Numbered from the stretch's first letter, positions 1 through 8,097 are shown. The stretch: 28,434 nt of DNA from Firmicutes bacterium UBA2116 (GCA_002331025.1 DCYG01000002.1:1-28434); one strand, 5' to 3'. Numbers and translations are program-made. The notes: generated from the sequence alone by a model not told the origin.

Positions 1-21
1 TTTTCTTTTAACAACTTCCTA

Positions 22-480
22 TTAATATTTTTTTAATACCAGACATTGTGTAGGACACATTTCAACACACAATGGACCTTCCGACCTGTCTTTACACAAA
101 TCGCATTTCTTTGCTTTTTTGTTTATGCTGTCAAAATTTATCCTTGGAGGGTCCAATGGACACGCTTTAATACAAGCCTTGCAACCAATGCATTTATCTT
201 CGTCAACACATCTTGCACCTGTTTTTTCATCAACATAAATTGCTCCAACAGCACATGCATCCATGCATGAAGGAGAAATACACTGTTTGCATGAGTATGT
301 AAAATATTCTCCTGCGAATACATCGCTGTGTTGCCATATTCTATTTAATTCTGCTCCGCACGCTGCATCATGCATGGTCGTGCAAAACAACTCACATACC
401 TTGCAGTCCTGGCATGCGGCAATATTTGGTTCAGTCATTGCAATATAGCCCGTTGATTTTTGAACTCTTTTTTCTTTCAT
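22..480 (-). CDS. Four-cluster [4Fe-4S] ferredoxin-type electron-transfer subunit
   Basis: This 152-aa cytoplasmic protein has 16 cysteines in four groups: C23/26/29/33, C64/67/72/76, C97/100/103/107 and C126/129/138/142. The last group has the long x8 spacing typical of DmsB/HycB-type subunits. It should carry four [4Fe-4S] clusters and pass electrons to or from a catalytic partner. No signal peptide or membrane segment is visible. The start is supported by an AGGAGG-like site just upstream (minus strand). It lies 102 bp downstream of fdhD on the same strand, and the operon appears to continue off the left edge. The partner is therefore probably a molybdenum or tungsten oxidoreductase of the DMSO-reductase or AOR type (inference). 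Family identity is well supported; the partner is unknown. Confidence 0.88.
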   Translation of the reverse strand: MKEKRVQKSTGYIAMTEPNIAACQDCKVCELFCTTMHDAACGAELNRIWQHSDVFAGEYFTYSCKQCISPSCMDACAVGAIYVDEKTGARCVDEDKCIGCKACIKACPLDPPRINFDSINKKAKKCDLCKDRSEGPLCVEMCPTQCLVLKKY

Positions 481-508
481 CTCAAGCCTCCTATAAATTA
501 ATTAAATA

Positions 509-549
509 TAAAAAGTCACAGGAAATAACACAAGTTATTTTCTATGACT
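509..549 (-). terminator. Terminator or attenuator hairpin between fdhD and the ferredoxin gene
   Basis: On the minus strand a stem of about 16 bp with one mismatch (arms 514-529 and 534-549, 4-nt loop ACAA) is followed by five T residues. It sits after the fdhD stop and before the ferredoxin gene. It may end most fdhD transcripts or set the ratio between the two genes. Confidence 0.6.
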
Positions 550-582
550 CCTTTTCAAATTCGGAAGGTGTCAGAATTGCTC

Positions 583-1422
583 CTAGCACCCATAGTTCTC
601 ATTAACCTCATGGGCTAATTGAGAATCGGAGTTAAATTCAATGTTTTCAACATCTGTTAATCTGTGGGAATTTGAATACAATGTCATTTTGTTGTTTCTC
701 ACATATCCTGCCAACGTCACATTATACTTGTCAGCAAGCCTTACAGCTGCCTCAGTGGGAGATGTAAGAGAAGCAATAATCGGGATTTTCATTTTAACGG
801 CCTGGCGAAGCATTTCCGAAGAAATTCTTCCCGTTGTAATTAAAATTTTGTCCATCATCGATATTTTTCTAAAGATACATTCACCGGCTATTTTATCAAT
901 TGTATTGTGTCTTCCAATGTCTTCTCCCATTACAACCATTGTTTCGCTGCTGCAAAGCGCCGATGCGTGTATCCCTCCGCTCTCATGATAATTTTCAGCG
1001 CATCCCAGCATCATTTTCATCAATTTGAAAATTTTATCCGGGCTTACTCTTAGTTTCGAATCAATCTTGTCGGAAAAATCTTCGCTGAAAATTATTCCGC
1101 CACCGCAGCCTGAAGTTATTATTTTTTTCTTTGGAACTTTAAAATTACTGTTCTTCAGTCTGACACTGGCTATAGCATTGTCGTCACATACTCCAAGTGC
1201 TGAAATATCTTCAATTTCATCAATAATTCCTTCCTCATATAAATAACCAAGCACCAAAAAATTTGTCTTAACAGGGGTACAGATTATTGTTACAAGCTCC
1301 TCCCCGTTAACATATACAGTTATTGGCGACTCTTTTGGTATGCTGAGTATCACATCATGCCACTTACCATCATAATATTTGCGGGTTATGATTCCTTGTT
1401 CTATACCATTTAATTCTTTCAT
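583..1422 (-). CDS. fdhD: FdhD, sulfurtransferase for molybdo/tungsto-bisPGD enzymes
   Basis: FdhD moves sulfur from a cysteine desulfurase to the bis-pyranopterin Mo/W cofactor of formate dehydrogenase and related enzymes. The 279-aa product has the family landmarks: the central cysteine loop (SGCGGG, Cys106), the GEDIGRHNTIDK block (about 167-177) and the conserved GRISSEML and SPTEAAVRLA segments. Length is normal. The active loop holds one cysteine instead of the CxxC found in E. coli FdhD, a variation that other homologues also show. It is the first gene of a minus-strand unit whose next gene encodes a four-cluster ferredoxin, so the maturation target is probably encoded just beyond the left edge. 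A palindrome at 1512-1530 lies in its promoter region. Confidence 0.9.
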   Translation of the reverse strand: MKELNGIEQGIITRKYYDGKWHDVILSIPKESPITVYVNGEELVTIICTPVKTNFLVLGYLYEEGIIDEIEDISALGVCDDNAIASVRLKNSNFKVPKKKIITSGCGGGIIFSEDFSDKIDSKLRVSPDKIFKLMKMMLGCAENYHESGGIHASALCSSETMVVMGEDIGRHNTIDKIAGECIFRKISMMDKILITTGRISSEMLRQAVKMKIPIIASLTSPTEAAVRLADKYNVTLAGYVRNNKMTLYSNSHRLTDVENIEFNSDSQLAHEVNENYGC

Positions 1423-1511
1423 TTTTGCCTCCTGTCAGTAATCGTTTTCCCTTTTTCTCGCTTCTGCTTATTTATAATATATTAATCATACATTAACTTT
1501 GAATTATTGTA

Positions 1512-1571
1512 TTGATACTGACAGTATCAAAAATCATATAAAATTTAATACTTAAAAAAATACAGTTGGCA
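1512..1571 (-). promoter_or_regulatory. Promoter module upstream of fdhD with 19-bp palindrome and TTGGCA box
   Basis: Positions 1512-1530 form a perfect palindrome, TTGATACTG-A-CAGTATCAA. A TTGGCA box lies at 1566-1571. The same arrangement, with a degenerate palindrome and the box at almost the same distance (54 versus 55 bp), occurs upstream of the FAD-oxidase operon at 7803-7863. A weak minus-strand -10 (TACAAT, 1506-1511) abuts the palindrome and there is no good -35, which would fit activator-dependent expression. The binding protein is unknown; the PucR-type regulator at 8210 is the nearest candidate. Confidence 0.5.
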
Positions 1572-1630
1572 TTGATTTTGTTTAACATCAGATAATATCG
1601 CCAGCTTCTAAAATACGAAATTTCACATAA

Positions 1631-1665
1631 AATCACGGAATGTATTATAATTGTATTCCGTGATT
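1631..1665 (-). terminator. Stem-loop downstream of the FAD-oxidase operon
   Basis: A perfect 11-bp inverted repeat (AATCACGGAAT at 1631-1641, ATTCCGTGATT at 1655-1665) lies 65 bp past the stop of the last operon gene. On the minus strand it is followed by only a short T run (TTTT), so termination is plausible but not classic. Confidence 0.6.
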
Positions 1666-1729
1666 CCTGTTTTAAACGTGATTTATATTTCTTCTAAAAT
1701 ACCCTAACATAATATTTGATTTATATCAG

Positions 1730-3142
1730 TTAATCCACTCCCAAAATTTCTTTTGCGGTAATGTATCCTGTGCTGGCTGCTCCATCTGTCAGCATGCTGT
1801 GCATTGGATACGTACAATCTCCGCAGAAATAAAGTTTCTTAACTGCCGGGTAACTATGTCTTATTTTTGGTAACTTGTTATAAAAGTAGTGTGATGGTGC
1901 AATTCTTGATTGCAGCGGGCTTTCAAATATGAGAGCATCTAAAAACCCTGGGAACAATTCCACCATATCCGCCTTCATTTCAGCAGCTATGTGTTCTTTC
2001 CCAAGTTTCTCGAAATCTTCAGCTGTATGGATTCTGTATGTCCATATGAACTGTTTCCCATCGGTAGCGTTCCAAGGTTGCTCTGTGCTTTGGGCTGTTC
2101 CTCCAAGAACATGTGATCCTGTCTTTGGATCGAATGTCATGAAAAATGCACCATCAAGCTTTATAGAGTCATTCAGGACGTATATAACAAATGCACTTCC
2201 CATATTATGCTCTGGTGAAGCACCTTCCTTTAACACTTCTTCAAGAAATTTAGGCATTGGATCGAACAATGTCTTATAGCTGCCCCATCTTGTACTGACA
2301 ACAACATCGTCTGCTAATATCTCTTGAATCTCCCCGTTCATGCCCATTACTTCGACGCCCTTCGCCTTGCCTTCCTCAATGACTACTTTCTTGACTTCCT
2401 GTCCTAAACGTATCTCAACTCCAAAATTTTTCTGTGCAGCTTCAGCAAGTGGCACACAAATACCTTTTTGTGGATCCGGATATGGCACAGACATCAGGCC
2501 ATCGCCGGCAAGCCACATGCGCATCAGAACGAGGCCTTTTCCCACTGATCCAGAGTTCCATGTGTATTCCGCATCACATGTAAATATGCAGCTTGTCATC
2601 ATCATATTGAATACAAAATGTATGGCTTTATTATCCGTGCGGCGAATGATCCAGTCCTTGACAGACATTTCGCCCCATTCAACAGTCATCTTTTCAAGCG
2701 GTGTTTCATATATCTCCTTCATTATAGGTACCAGTTCCTGCTCTATGCCATCATTCATAAGATCAGGACGTGCTGCAGTCAGCAATTCAGTCATCCATTT
2801 TGCAGCTCCCTCAGGAGACAGGCATATTGGAATTGTCATAAACGGCTGTTCGGCTCCCTTCAGATAGATACGTGGCGGGCAGCTGCCAAGCATGCGCACA
2901 TTCGCTCCAAAATCCTGAGCAGCCTTTGCCCATCCGCTTGCATCGCCGTACTTATATTTTGCTACTATGGGATATATCATTGATACTGTACACCCCATCA
3001 TTTTTGAAGGAATCATACTGCCTCCAACTTCAGAAAGTTTATCCAGCACAAGCACCTTCCTGCCTGCTTTAGCCAGATATCCGGCACATGTTATCCCTGA
3101 AACACCAGCTCCTACTATAATACTATCAAATTTTTCTGACAT
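1730..3142 (-). CDS. FAD-dependent oxidoreductase, phytoene-desaturase/amine-oxidase fold
   Basis: The 470-aa protein starts with a dinucleotide-binding Rossmann motif (GAGVSG, residues 11-16, then an acid-ended beta strand VLVLDK and a GG at 41-42). It ends with the usual FAD-contact segment (LYFCGDCTYPMHSML...GAASTGY). This is the layout of CrtI-like and monoamine-oxidase-like flavoproteins, which introduce or remove double bonds or oxidise C-N bonds. The substrate cannot be told. It is the last of five genes, 35 bp after lpd, with a good AAGGAGG site 8 nt before the ATG. No signal peptide or membrane segment is apparent. A fragment of a diverged paralogue (first about 71 residues) lies at 19937-20150. 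Fold assignment is strong; function is open. Confidence 0.8.
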   Translation of the reverse strand: MSEKFDSIIVGAGVSGITCAGYLAKAGRKVLVLDKLSEVGGSMIPSKMMGCTVSMIYPIVAKYKYGDASGWAKAAQDFGANVRMLGSCPPRIYLKGAEQPFMTIPICLSPEGAAKWMTELLTAARPDLMNDGIEQELVPIMKEIYETPLEKMTVEWGEMSVKDWIIRRTDNKAIHFVFNMMMTSCIFTCDAEYTWNSGSVGKGLVLMRMWLAGDGLMSVPYPDPQKGICVPLAEAAQKNFGVEIRLGQEVKKVVIEEGKAKGVEVMGMNGEIQEILADDVVVSTRWGSYKTLFDPMPKFLEEVLKEGASPEHNMGSAFVIYVLNDSIKLDGAFFMTFDPKTGSHVLGGTAQSTEQPWNATDGKQFIWTYRIHTAEDFEKLGKEHIAAEMKADMVELFPGFLDALIFESPLQSRIAPSHYFYNKLPKIRHSYPAVKKLYFCGDCTYPMHSMLTDGAASTGYITAKEILGVD

Positions 3143-3177
3143 CTATATTTCCTCCTTGATATTAATATATTCTAAGT

Positions 3178-4566
3178 TCAATTTTTCGGAGCAGAATGGA
3201 TTGATTTTCCTTCTACAGCCTCCACCGCTTCTGAAACACCTTCACAAAAACTTGGATGAGGACGCATACCCTTTAGCAATTGCTCACGAGTAGTTCCATT
3301 AATAATCATTCCGGTGAATTCACCGATTAGATCACTGGCCCTACCGCACATCATCTGAATACCTAATAATGCATCTGTTTCTTCATCAAATACTACTTTT
3401 ATGAACCCAGGATCCTGTAATTCTATGACGCTCTTTCCATTACCATTCATCAGGTATTTACCTGTCTTAACAGCACGACCTTCCTTCTTGGCATCATCTG
3501 CTGTTATTCCAACCGATGCAATCTCAGGACTGGTATAAATACAAGACGGTACAAGTTTTAGATCAACGGATGGCTGATTTCCATTCATCAATTCTACTGC
3601 TGCCATACCTTCTGCCTCTGCCTTATGCGCCAATTGTATTCCACCAATAACATCACCCACAGCATAAATTCCAGGAATGCTACTTTCGTATTGTTCATTT
3701 ACTGCTATAAATCCACGATTCAATTCTGGTGTAATATTTTCTAAAAAAAGGTCCTTCGTATTTGGGCGGCGACCAATAGATACCAGCACTCCCTCTGCTG
3801 TTACACTCTGTGTCTGATTTTTTTGAGTAAAGCAACATTTCAGTCCATCTTCTGACTGTTCAATTTTTTCTACCATGGATGAGCAGTAAATCTGTACGCC
3901 TCGTTTTTTCATCAGCATGGCCATCTTTTGAGAAAATTCTTTATCCATATTGGCCAAAATTCTGTCCAGCGCTTCCACAATCGTAACCTGACATCCTAGA
4001 GCTGAATAGACAGAAGCCATTTCAACACCGATTACACCGCCACCTATAATAACTAGTGATTTGTAATCTTTCACAGTACCTTCCAAAATCTCATCGCTTG
4101 TTACAACTCCTTCCAGGTTCAATCCCGGAATTGGTGGTCTAGAAGGAGCTGATCCTGCTGCAACAAGAATCTTATCGGCTGTGTATGTTGCTCCATCAAC
4201 AGTTACAACATTTTCTCCTGTTATAATTGCATTTCCTTCAATCACATCAACTCCATTTGCGTCCAACAATTGTGCTACGCCAACTCGCAGTGTTTCCACA
4301 ACCTTTGCTTTTCGTTCATGAATTTTTTCCATATCATAAGAAATATTTTCTGCAAAAATACCCATTTCTTCAAATTTAGAACATTCCGCATATACATTAG
4401 CTGAATGGAGTAGTGATTTAGTAGGGATACATCCACGATTAAGGCATGTACCTCCCAACTTACTACGCTCAGCAATGGCAACTTTCATACCGAGCTGCGC
4501 TCCGCGAATTGCTGCTACATAGCCAGCTGGTCCACCTCCAACAACAAACAACTGATATTTATTCAT
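3178..4566 (-). CDS. lpdA: Dihydrolipoamide dehydrogenase (E3-type flavoprotein disulfide reductase)
   Basis: This 462-aa enzyme oxidises dihydrolipoyl groups on a carrier protein and reduces NAD+, or runs in reverse. All key elements are present: the N-terminal FAD motif (GGGPAG, 10-15), the redox disulfide in GGTCLNRGCIPTK (Cys41 and Cys46), the NAD motif GGGVIG (175-180) followed by an acid-ended strand (VTIVEA), the FAD-binding YAVGD block, and the C-terminal His437/Glu442 dyad in RPHPSFCE. Full family length. It is fourth in the operon, 102 bp after the lipoyl-protein gene, with a GGGAGG site before the ATG. No E1, E2 or glycine decarboxylase gene is nearby, so its partner is most likely the adjacent GcvH-like protein. 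Part of a diverged copy (C-terminal about 70 residues) remains at 20187-20414. Confidence 0.92.
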   Translation of the reverse strand: MNKYQLFVVGGGPAGYVAAIRGAQLGMKVAIAERSKLGGTCLNRGCIPTKSLLHSANVYAECSKFEEMGIFAENISYDMEKIHERKAKVVETLRVGVAQLLDANGVDVIEGNAIITGENVVTVDGATYTADKILVAAGSAPSRPPIPGLNLEGVVTSDEILEGTVKDYKSLVIIGGGVIGVEMASVYSALGCQVTIVEALDRILANMDKEFSQKMAMLMKKRGVQIYCSSMVEKIEQSEDGLKCCFTQKNQTQSVTAEGVLVSIGRRPNTKDLFLENITPELNRGFIAVNEQYESSIPGIYAVGDVIGGIQLAHKAEAEGMAAVELMNGNQPSVDLKLVPSCIYTSPEIASVGITADDAKKEGRAVKTGKYLMNGNGKSVIELQDPGFIKVVFDEETDALLGIQMMCGRASDLIGEFTGMIINGTTREQLLKGMRPHPSFCEGVSEAVEAVEGKSIHSAPKN

Positions 4567-4632
4567 GATATTCCTCCCTTTTTAACTGATGTATATAGGC
4601 AGCCATTGTTTTCTCCTGCTTTTTGAAAATAA

Positions 4633-4658
4633 CCGGACCTTGTGTGTTCAAGACCCGG
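4633..4658 (-). other. Intercistronic stem-loop between gcvH-like gene and lpd
   Basis: The 102-bp gap contains CCGGACCTTG (4633-4642) and CAAGACCCGG (4649-4658), which pair except for two central bases. On the minus strand it is followed by TTATTTTC, not a strong T run. It may be a processing or partial-termination element that lowers lpd expression relative to the upstream genes. Confidence 0.4.
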
Positions 4659-4668
4659 CTAATATTAA

Positions 4669-5076
4669 TTATTTAGCAGCTTTTTCTGCTAGCAACGCCT
4701 TATATCCTGCTGCATCCAATAATTTTGCCTTATCCAAGTCTAGATTGGTTGGATTAACTGCAATCATCCATCCTCCATCATAAGGATCTCCATTGACAAT
4801 ACTAGGATCCTCCATCACAGATTCATTAACAGCAATGATTGTACCGCTGATTGGAGATATAACATCTGATAATGCCTTAACAGATTCAGCGGATGCGAAT
4901 GATTTTCCTGCCGTTACTTCATCACCCTCTGAAGGCATATCTATATAATTAATCTCTTTTAACATCTTCTGCGCATAATCCGTAATACCAACTCTGGTAG
5001 TTCCATCCGGCATTATTCTTACCCATGTGTCTTCCTTCGTATACAAAGGGAGTGCTCTTACTTCAAAATTAGCCAT
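4669..5076 (-). CDS. gcvH: GcvH-like lipoyl carrier protein
   Basis: The 135-aa protein has the GcvH fold signature: a beta-rich N-terminus with WVRIMPDGTTRVGITDYAQ, and the lipoylation site AESVKALSDVISPISG with the modified lysine at Lys67. The C-terminal region VNGDPYDGGWMIAV is also typical of the family. In glycine cleavage the lipoyl arm carries the aminomethyl group. Here no gcvP or gcvT is in the operon or window, and the neighbours are a CCG-type Fe-S protein and Lpd, so an electron-carrier role like that of LbpA in the sHdr pathway is more likely (inference). Its ATG lies 2 bp after the stop of the preceding gene, so translation is probably coupled. Confidence 0.85.
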   Translation of the reverse strand: MANFEVRALPLYTKEDTWVRIMPDGTTRVGITDYAQKMLKEINYIDMPSEGDEVTAGKSFASAESVKALSDVISPISGTIIAVNESVMEDPSIVNGDPYDGGWMIAVNPTNLDLDKAKLLDAAGYKALLAEKAAK

Positions 5077-5078
5077 AA

Positions 5079-6260
5079 TTATTCTCCTGCTCCTAAAAAT
5101 TTCAGTTCCATAGCTTCTGCTATCAGAACATTTAAATCATAAACTTTCATTTTAGCTTTTCTTGCTCCTGGTGTTAAATTGCTTTCACAGGAAGGACAAG
5201 CAGAAATGATGATTTCCGCTTCCGTAGCTTGTGCTTCATTAATACGGTCAGCAGCAATATCCTTTGTTAAGTCCGGGAATACGGTTGATACAACTGAACC
5301 ACCACCACAGCAGAAAGCATTTTCTTTATTTCTTGGCATTTCTATAAATTCCATTCCTGGAACTGCTTTTATTACATTACGAGGAGCATCGTATACTTTT
5401 TCATGTCTTCCAAGATGACATGGATCATGATAGGTAACTTTCTTTGCAATTTCTTTTTTTAGAGAAATCTTTCCACTATCAATCAACTCTGCTATTACCT
5501 CTGAACTGTGAACTACCTCGAAAGGAAGTTCGCCAATGATTTCCGGATATTCACTCTTTAAAGCATGATAACATCCGGCACAGGATGTTATGACACGCTT
5601 AACACCTGCAGCTTTTAATGCTTCTACATTGTGGACAACCATTTTTTCAGCTAATTCTCTGTTGCCATCTGCCAGCTGAGGAACGCCACAGCACCATTCC
5701 TGCTCACCTAGAAACGCAACATCAATTCCACCTTCTTTTAAAACAGCAGCTGTTGCCTTTGCAATCTTCGTATCGCGATAAGAAGCATAACAACCTGCAA
5801 AATAAACAGTTTCACCTGTAGAAGGAAGATTTAATCCTTGCGCCCATTCAGAACGTTTTGAGCTATCTTCTCCAAATGGATTGCCATATGTATCGATAGC
5901 TTTATCTACTTCCTGCAAAGATTCTGGTTCATATCCCGATTTGCAAAGATCTACACGTAAAGCATATTGAATTTTTGTTTCATCTATATAGCCAGGTTTG
6001 CCTGTCTTCATATCCATCCTTGTACACTGAGAATGACAGCTGTTACATCCTAGACAAGTATATGCGCTATCAGCTAATTCCTTTGTATATTTTAATTCAC
6101 CGTTTAAAATTGCTTTCGCAATCTGATTACGACCACGTGCAACATACTGATCAAATCCACCTGTATGTTGCTGAACTGGACAAACATATCCGGCCTCTCC
6201 TACAATACACATGCCACAACGGCTACATGCAATAATATTTGCTTTATATTTTTCAAGCAT
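5079..6260 (-). CDS. HdrB/GlpC/GlcF-like Fe-S protein with two complete CCG domains
   Basis: The 393-aa protein has an N-terminal ferredoxin-like pair of cysteine groups (CSRCGMC from residue 12 with a later CP, then CLGCNSCHSQC). Two full CCG motifs follow: first C-x32-CC-x35-CxxC, then C-x35-CC-x36-CxxC. In heterodisulfide reductase subunit B such motifs bind non-cubane [4Fe-4S] clusters that cleave disulfides; in GlcF/GlpC relatives they transfer electrons from an FAD dehydrogenase. The gene sits 14 bp after the FAD-oxidase gene and 2 bp before the lipoyl-protein gene, an order that suggests it links these two. No membrane segment is visible. Family call is strong; direction of electron flow is inferred. 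Confidence 0.88.
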   Translation of the reverse strand: MLEKYKANIIACSRCGMCIVGEAGYVCPVQQHTGGFDQYVARGRNQIAKAILNGELKYTKELADSAYTCLGCNSCHSQCTRMDMKTGKPGYIDETKIQYALRVDLCKSGYEPESLQEVDKAIDTYGNPFGEDSSKRSEWAQGLNLPSTGETVYFAGCYASYRDTKIAKATAAVLKEGGIDVAFLGEQEWCCGVPQLADGNRELAEKMVVHNVEALKAAGVKRVITSCAGCYHALKSEYPEIIGELPFEVVHSSEVIAELIDSGKISLKKEIAKKVTYHDPCHLGRHEKVYDAPRNVIKAVPGMEFIEMPRNKENAFCCGGGSVVSTVFPDLTKDIAADRINEAQATEAEIIISACPSCESNLTPGARKAKMKVYDLNVLIAEAMELKFLGAGE

Positions 6261-6274
6261 CTTTTAATTCCTCC

Positions 6275-7717
6275 CTATCTTAAATTCCAAAGACCCGGAC
6301 ACATAATTCCATTTGGATCCAGGGCTTTTTTAATTAATGACATTGTATTTGCGTAAGTTGGTGACCATGTTTCTGCTATGAACTGCGAGTTTGTGCCCTG
6401 ACCATATGCTGAAGAAGTTCCTTTACTACGCATAAATCTTGCTCCTGCTTCCCATGTCTTACGCATATGTTCTTCTGCTTCCGGTGTTTGGAATCCTGAA
6501 CGAAGTGTAACCCCAACTAAAAAGATATGTCCCATCGGTACAAGATACATGCCTGCAGCAGTTGCATTTTCTCTATGACCAGGTACTGACTCAAATGACT
6601 CCACCAAACCTTTTGCATATTCTAAAGAATTTGCACGCGGAACCATGGACTCCCATGTCATGAATGGACAGGAATTAGCTCCTACATCATGAACCATTTC
6701 CATCGTACCTGTGGCGCCCTTCATAGCAAATTGATCTAATTGTTCATTTCCATGAATAGCTCCATATTTTTCACAAACATCACTGATTTCTTTAATGCGG
6801 ATATCAACTTCCTGTTCATTGTCAGCTTCAACACAATATAACAGTGCACCATAAGCATCTATTCCACCAGCAAGGGGTTTTACCATGTAATTAGACATTT
6901 CAAACATCATGACATTGGTGTATGGGCAACGGCCCATTTTACTTAATTCCAATGAAATATCCCATGTAGCTTCCATGGTAGGCGTCAAATAACAGATTGC
7001 TTTCATATATTTTGGTATTGGGATAACCTTCTGAACTACTTCTGTTATAAGACCAAATGCTCCGCCACTGGCAGTGAACAAGCCGGTCAAGTCTGGTCCG
7101 GTAACTTCACGAAAAAAGATTTCATCACAGTTGGTATTCTGAGAAGGACCTTCTCCTGTTGTGATAATATCACCATTTGGCAATACAACTTTTAATCCCA
7201 TAACCTGAGTCCAGTTGCATCCCATAGAAGACATGTTTCTACCAAATCCCGCTCCCGCAATACCACTGGCAAGTCCGCCTGAAGTTGCAGAGTAATATGG
7301 ACCAACTACCGTACTGGTATAGTAACCATATGGTCTTAATGCATCATCTATGGTACTTAAACGAGCCCCACTGCCTGAAGTCACTTTTAAATTTTCAATA
7401 TCTACTACTATCTTGTCTAAACGTCCCATATCAATCATGATATTTCGTCCGGGTTCACCCGGGGTAACACCACCACCGGCATTTCCACCACCTTTAACAA
7501 CGATTGGATATTTAGTACGGTTTGCTACTTTAACTATTGCAGCTACTTCTTCTGTAGATGCAGGACGTACTGCGATTCCTGGCATAGATCCTTGAAAATA
7601 ACTGATATCACGTGCATATGGTATTAATTCAAACTCATCATCTACCACATATTTTTTGCCAACAATGGCGCTTAATGCATCATATAGTTCATGATGTTTT
7701 TTTGTTCTTGCTTCCAT
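6275..7717 (-). CDS. FAD-linked oxidase/dehydrogenase (GlcD / vanillyl-alcohol-oxidase superfamily)
   Basis: This is the first gene of the five-gene operon and encodes 480 aa. The N-terminal half is an FAD-binding (PCMH-type) domain: RPASTEEVAAIVKVANR and a glycine-rich phosphate loop (VVKGGGNAGGG), then GPYYSATSGGLASG and VMGLKVVLPNGD. The C-terminus ends ALDPNGIMCPG, the usual close of the GlcD/PCMH superfamily. Such enzymes oxidise 2-hydroxy acids, p-alkyl phenols or related alcohols and donate electrons to a partner. The next gene encodes a CCG Fe-S protein, the same pairing as GlcD/GlcF or LldE-type systems. The start has a good AAGGAG site. It is divergent from the PucR-type regulator at 8210. 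Part of a diverged paralogue lies at 20415-20757. The substrate is unknown. Confidence 0.87.
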   Translation of the reverse strand: MEARTKKHHELYDALSAIVGKKYVVDDEFELIPYARDISYFQGSMPGIAVRPASTEEVAAIVKVANRTKYPIVVKGGGNAGGGVTPGEPGRNIMIDMGRLDKIVVDIENLKVTSGSGARLSTIDDALRPYGYYTSTVVGPYYSATSGGLASGIAGAGFGRNMSSMGCNWTQVMGLKVVLPNGDIITTGEGPSQNTNCDEIFFREVTGPDLTGLFTASGGAFGLITEVVQKVIPIPKYMKAICYLTPTMEATWDISLELSKMGRCPYTNVMMFEMSNYMVKPLAGGIDAYGALLYCVEADNEQEVDIRIKEISDVCEKYGAIHGNEQLDQFAMKGATGTMEMVHDVGANSCPFMTWESMVPRANSLEYAKGLVESFESVPGHRENATAAGMYLVPMGHIFLVGVTLRSGFQTPEAEEHMRKTWEAGARFMRSKGTSSAYGQGTNSQFIAETWSPTYANTMSLIKKALDPNGIMCPGLWNLR

Positions 7718-7802
7718 TTATAGTTCTCCTTTCACTTAGAACATTTTGCAGTTATGAAAATGTTTTACTGTTATTATTATAACAATTAAATTATATAAAG
7801 TA

Positions 7803-7863
7803 TTGATGCTGAAAGTACTAAAAATCGTGTTAATTTTAATACTATTATTAATACATATTGGCA
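7803..7863 (-). promoter_or_regulatory. Promoter module upstream of the FAD-oxidase operon, shared with fdhD
   Basis: TTGATGCTG-A-AAGTACTAA (7803-7821) is a degenerate version of the perfect palindrome upstream of fdhD. The flanking AAAATC, TTTTAATACT and TTGGCA (7858-7863) elements match in the same order and at nearly the same spacing. A minus-strand -10 TATAAT (7790-7795) lies just downstream. The expected -35 position would fall inside the palindrome's distal half and does not match the consensus, which suggests an activator. Confidence 0.5.
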
Positions 7864-8097
7864 CATTTTATGTTTGATGATTTGTTTTCAAATATTGCGA
7901 TTAATTAAGAACTTACTCTCTTTTAAACTAAATTCAAACAACAAATAAATTTGTCTATTTAGCAACAATTTTAGTTTTACATTGGAAGCAATAGTCTTGA
8001 TATAAAATTTGTTTTTGCACTATGAATTAATATACTTTAATATTTCTTGACATTATCTGAACAATGAATACAACAAAAATTGAAAATGAATTTCATA

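Noticed and set aside
2340..2867. 175-codon plus-strand frame inside the flavoprotein gene
   Set aside because: It is antisense to a well-supported flavoprotein gene, has no family features and no ribosome site.
4669..5076. GcvH as part of a glycine cleavage system
   Set aside because: No gcvP or gcvT is nearby, and the gene is embedded between a CCG Fe-S gene and lpd in an operon headed by an FAD oxidase. A glycine-cleavage role is possible only if the other parts lie elsewhere.
7858..7880. Sigma-54 -24/-12 promoter from the TTGGCAC sequence
   Set aside because: There is no TTGC at the right spacing, and the corresponding fdhD site points away from any gene.
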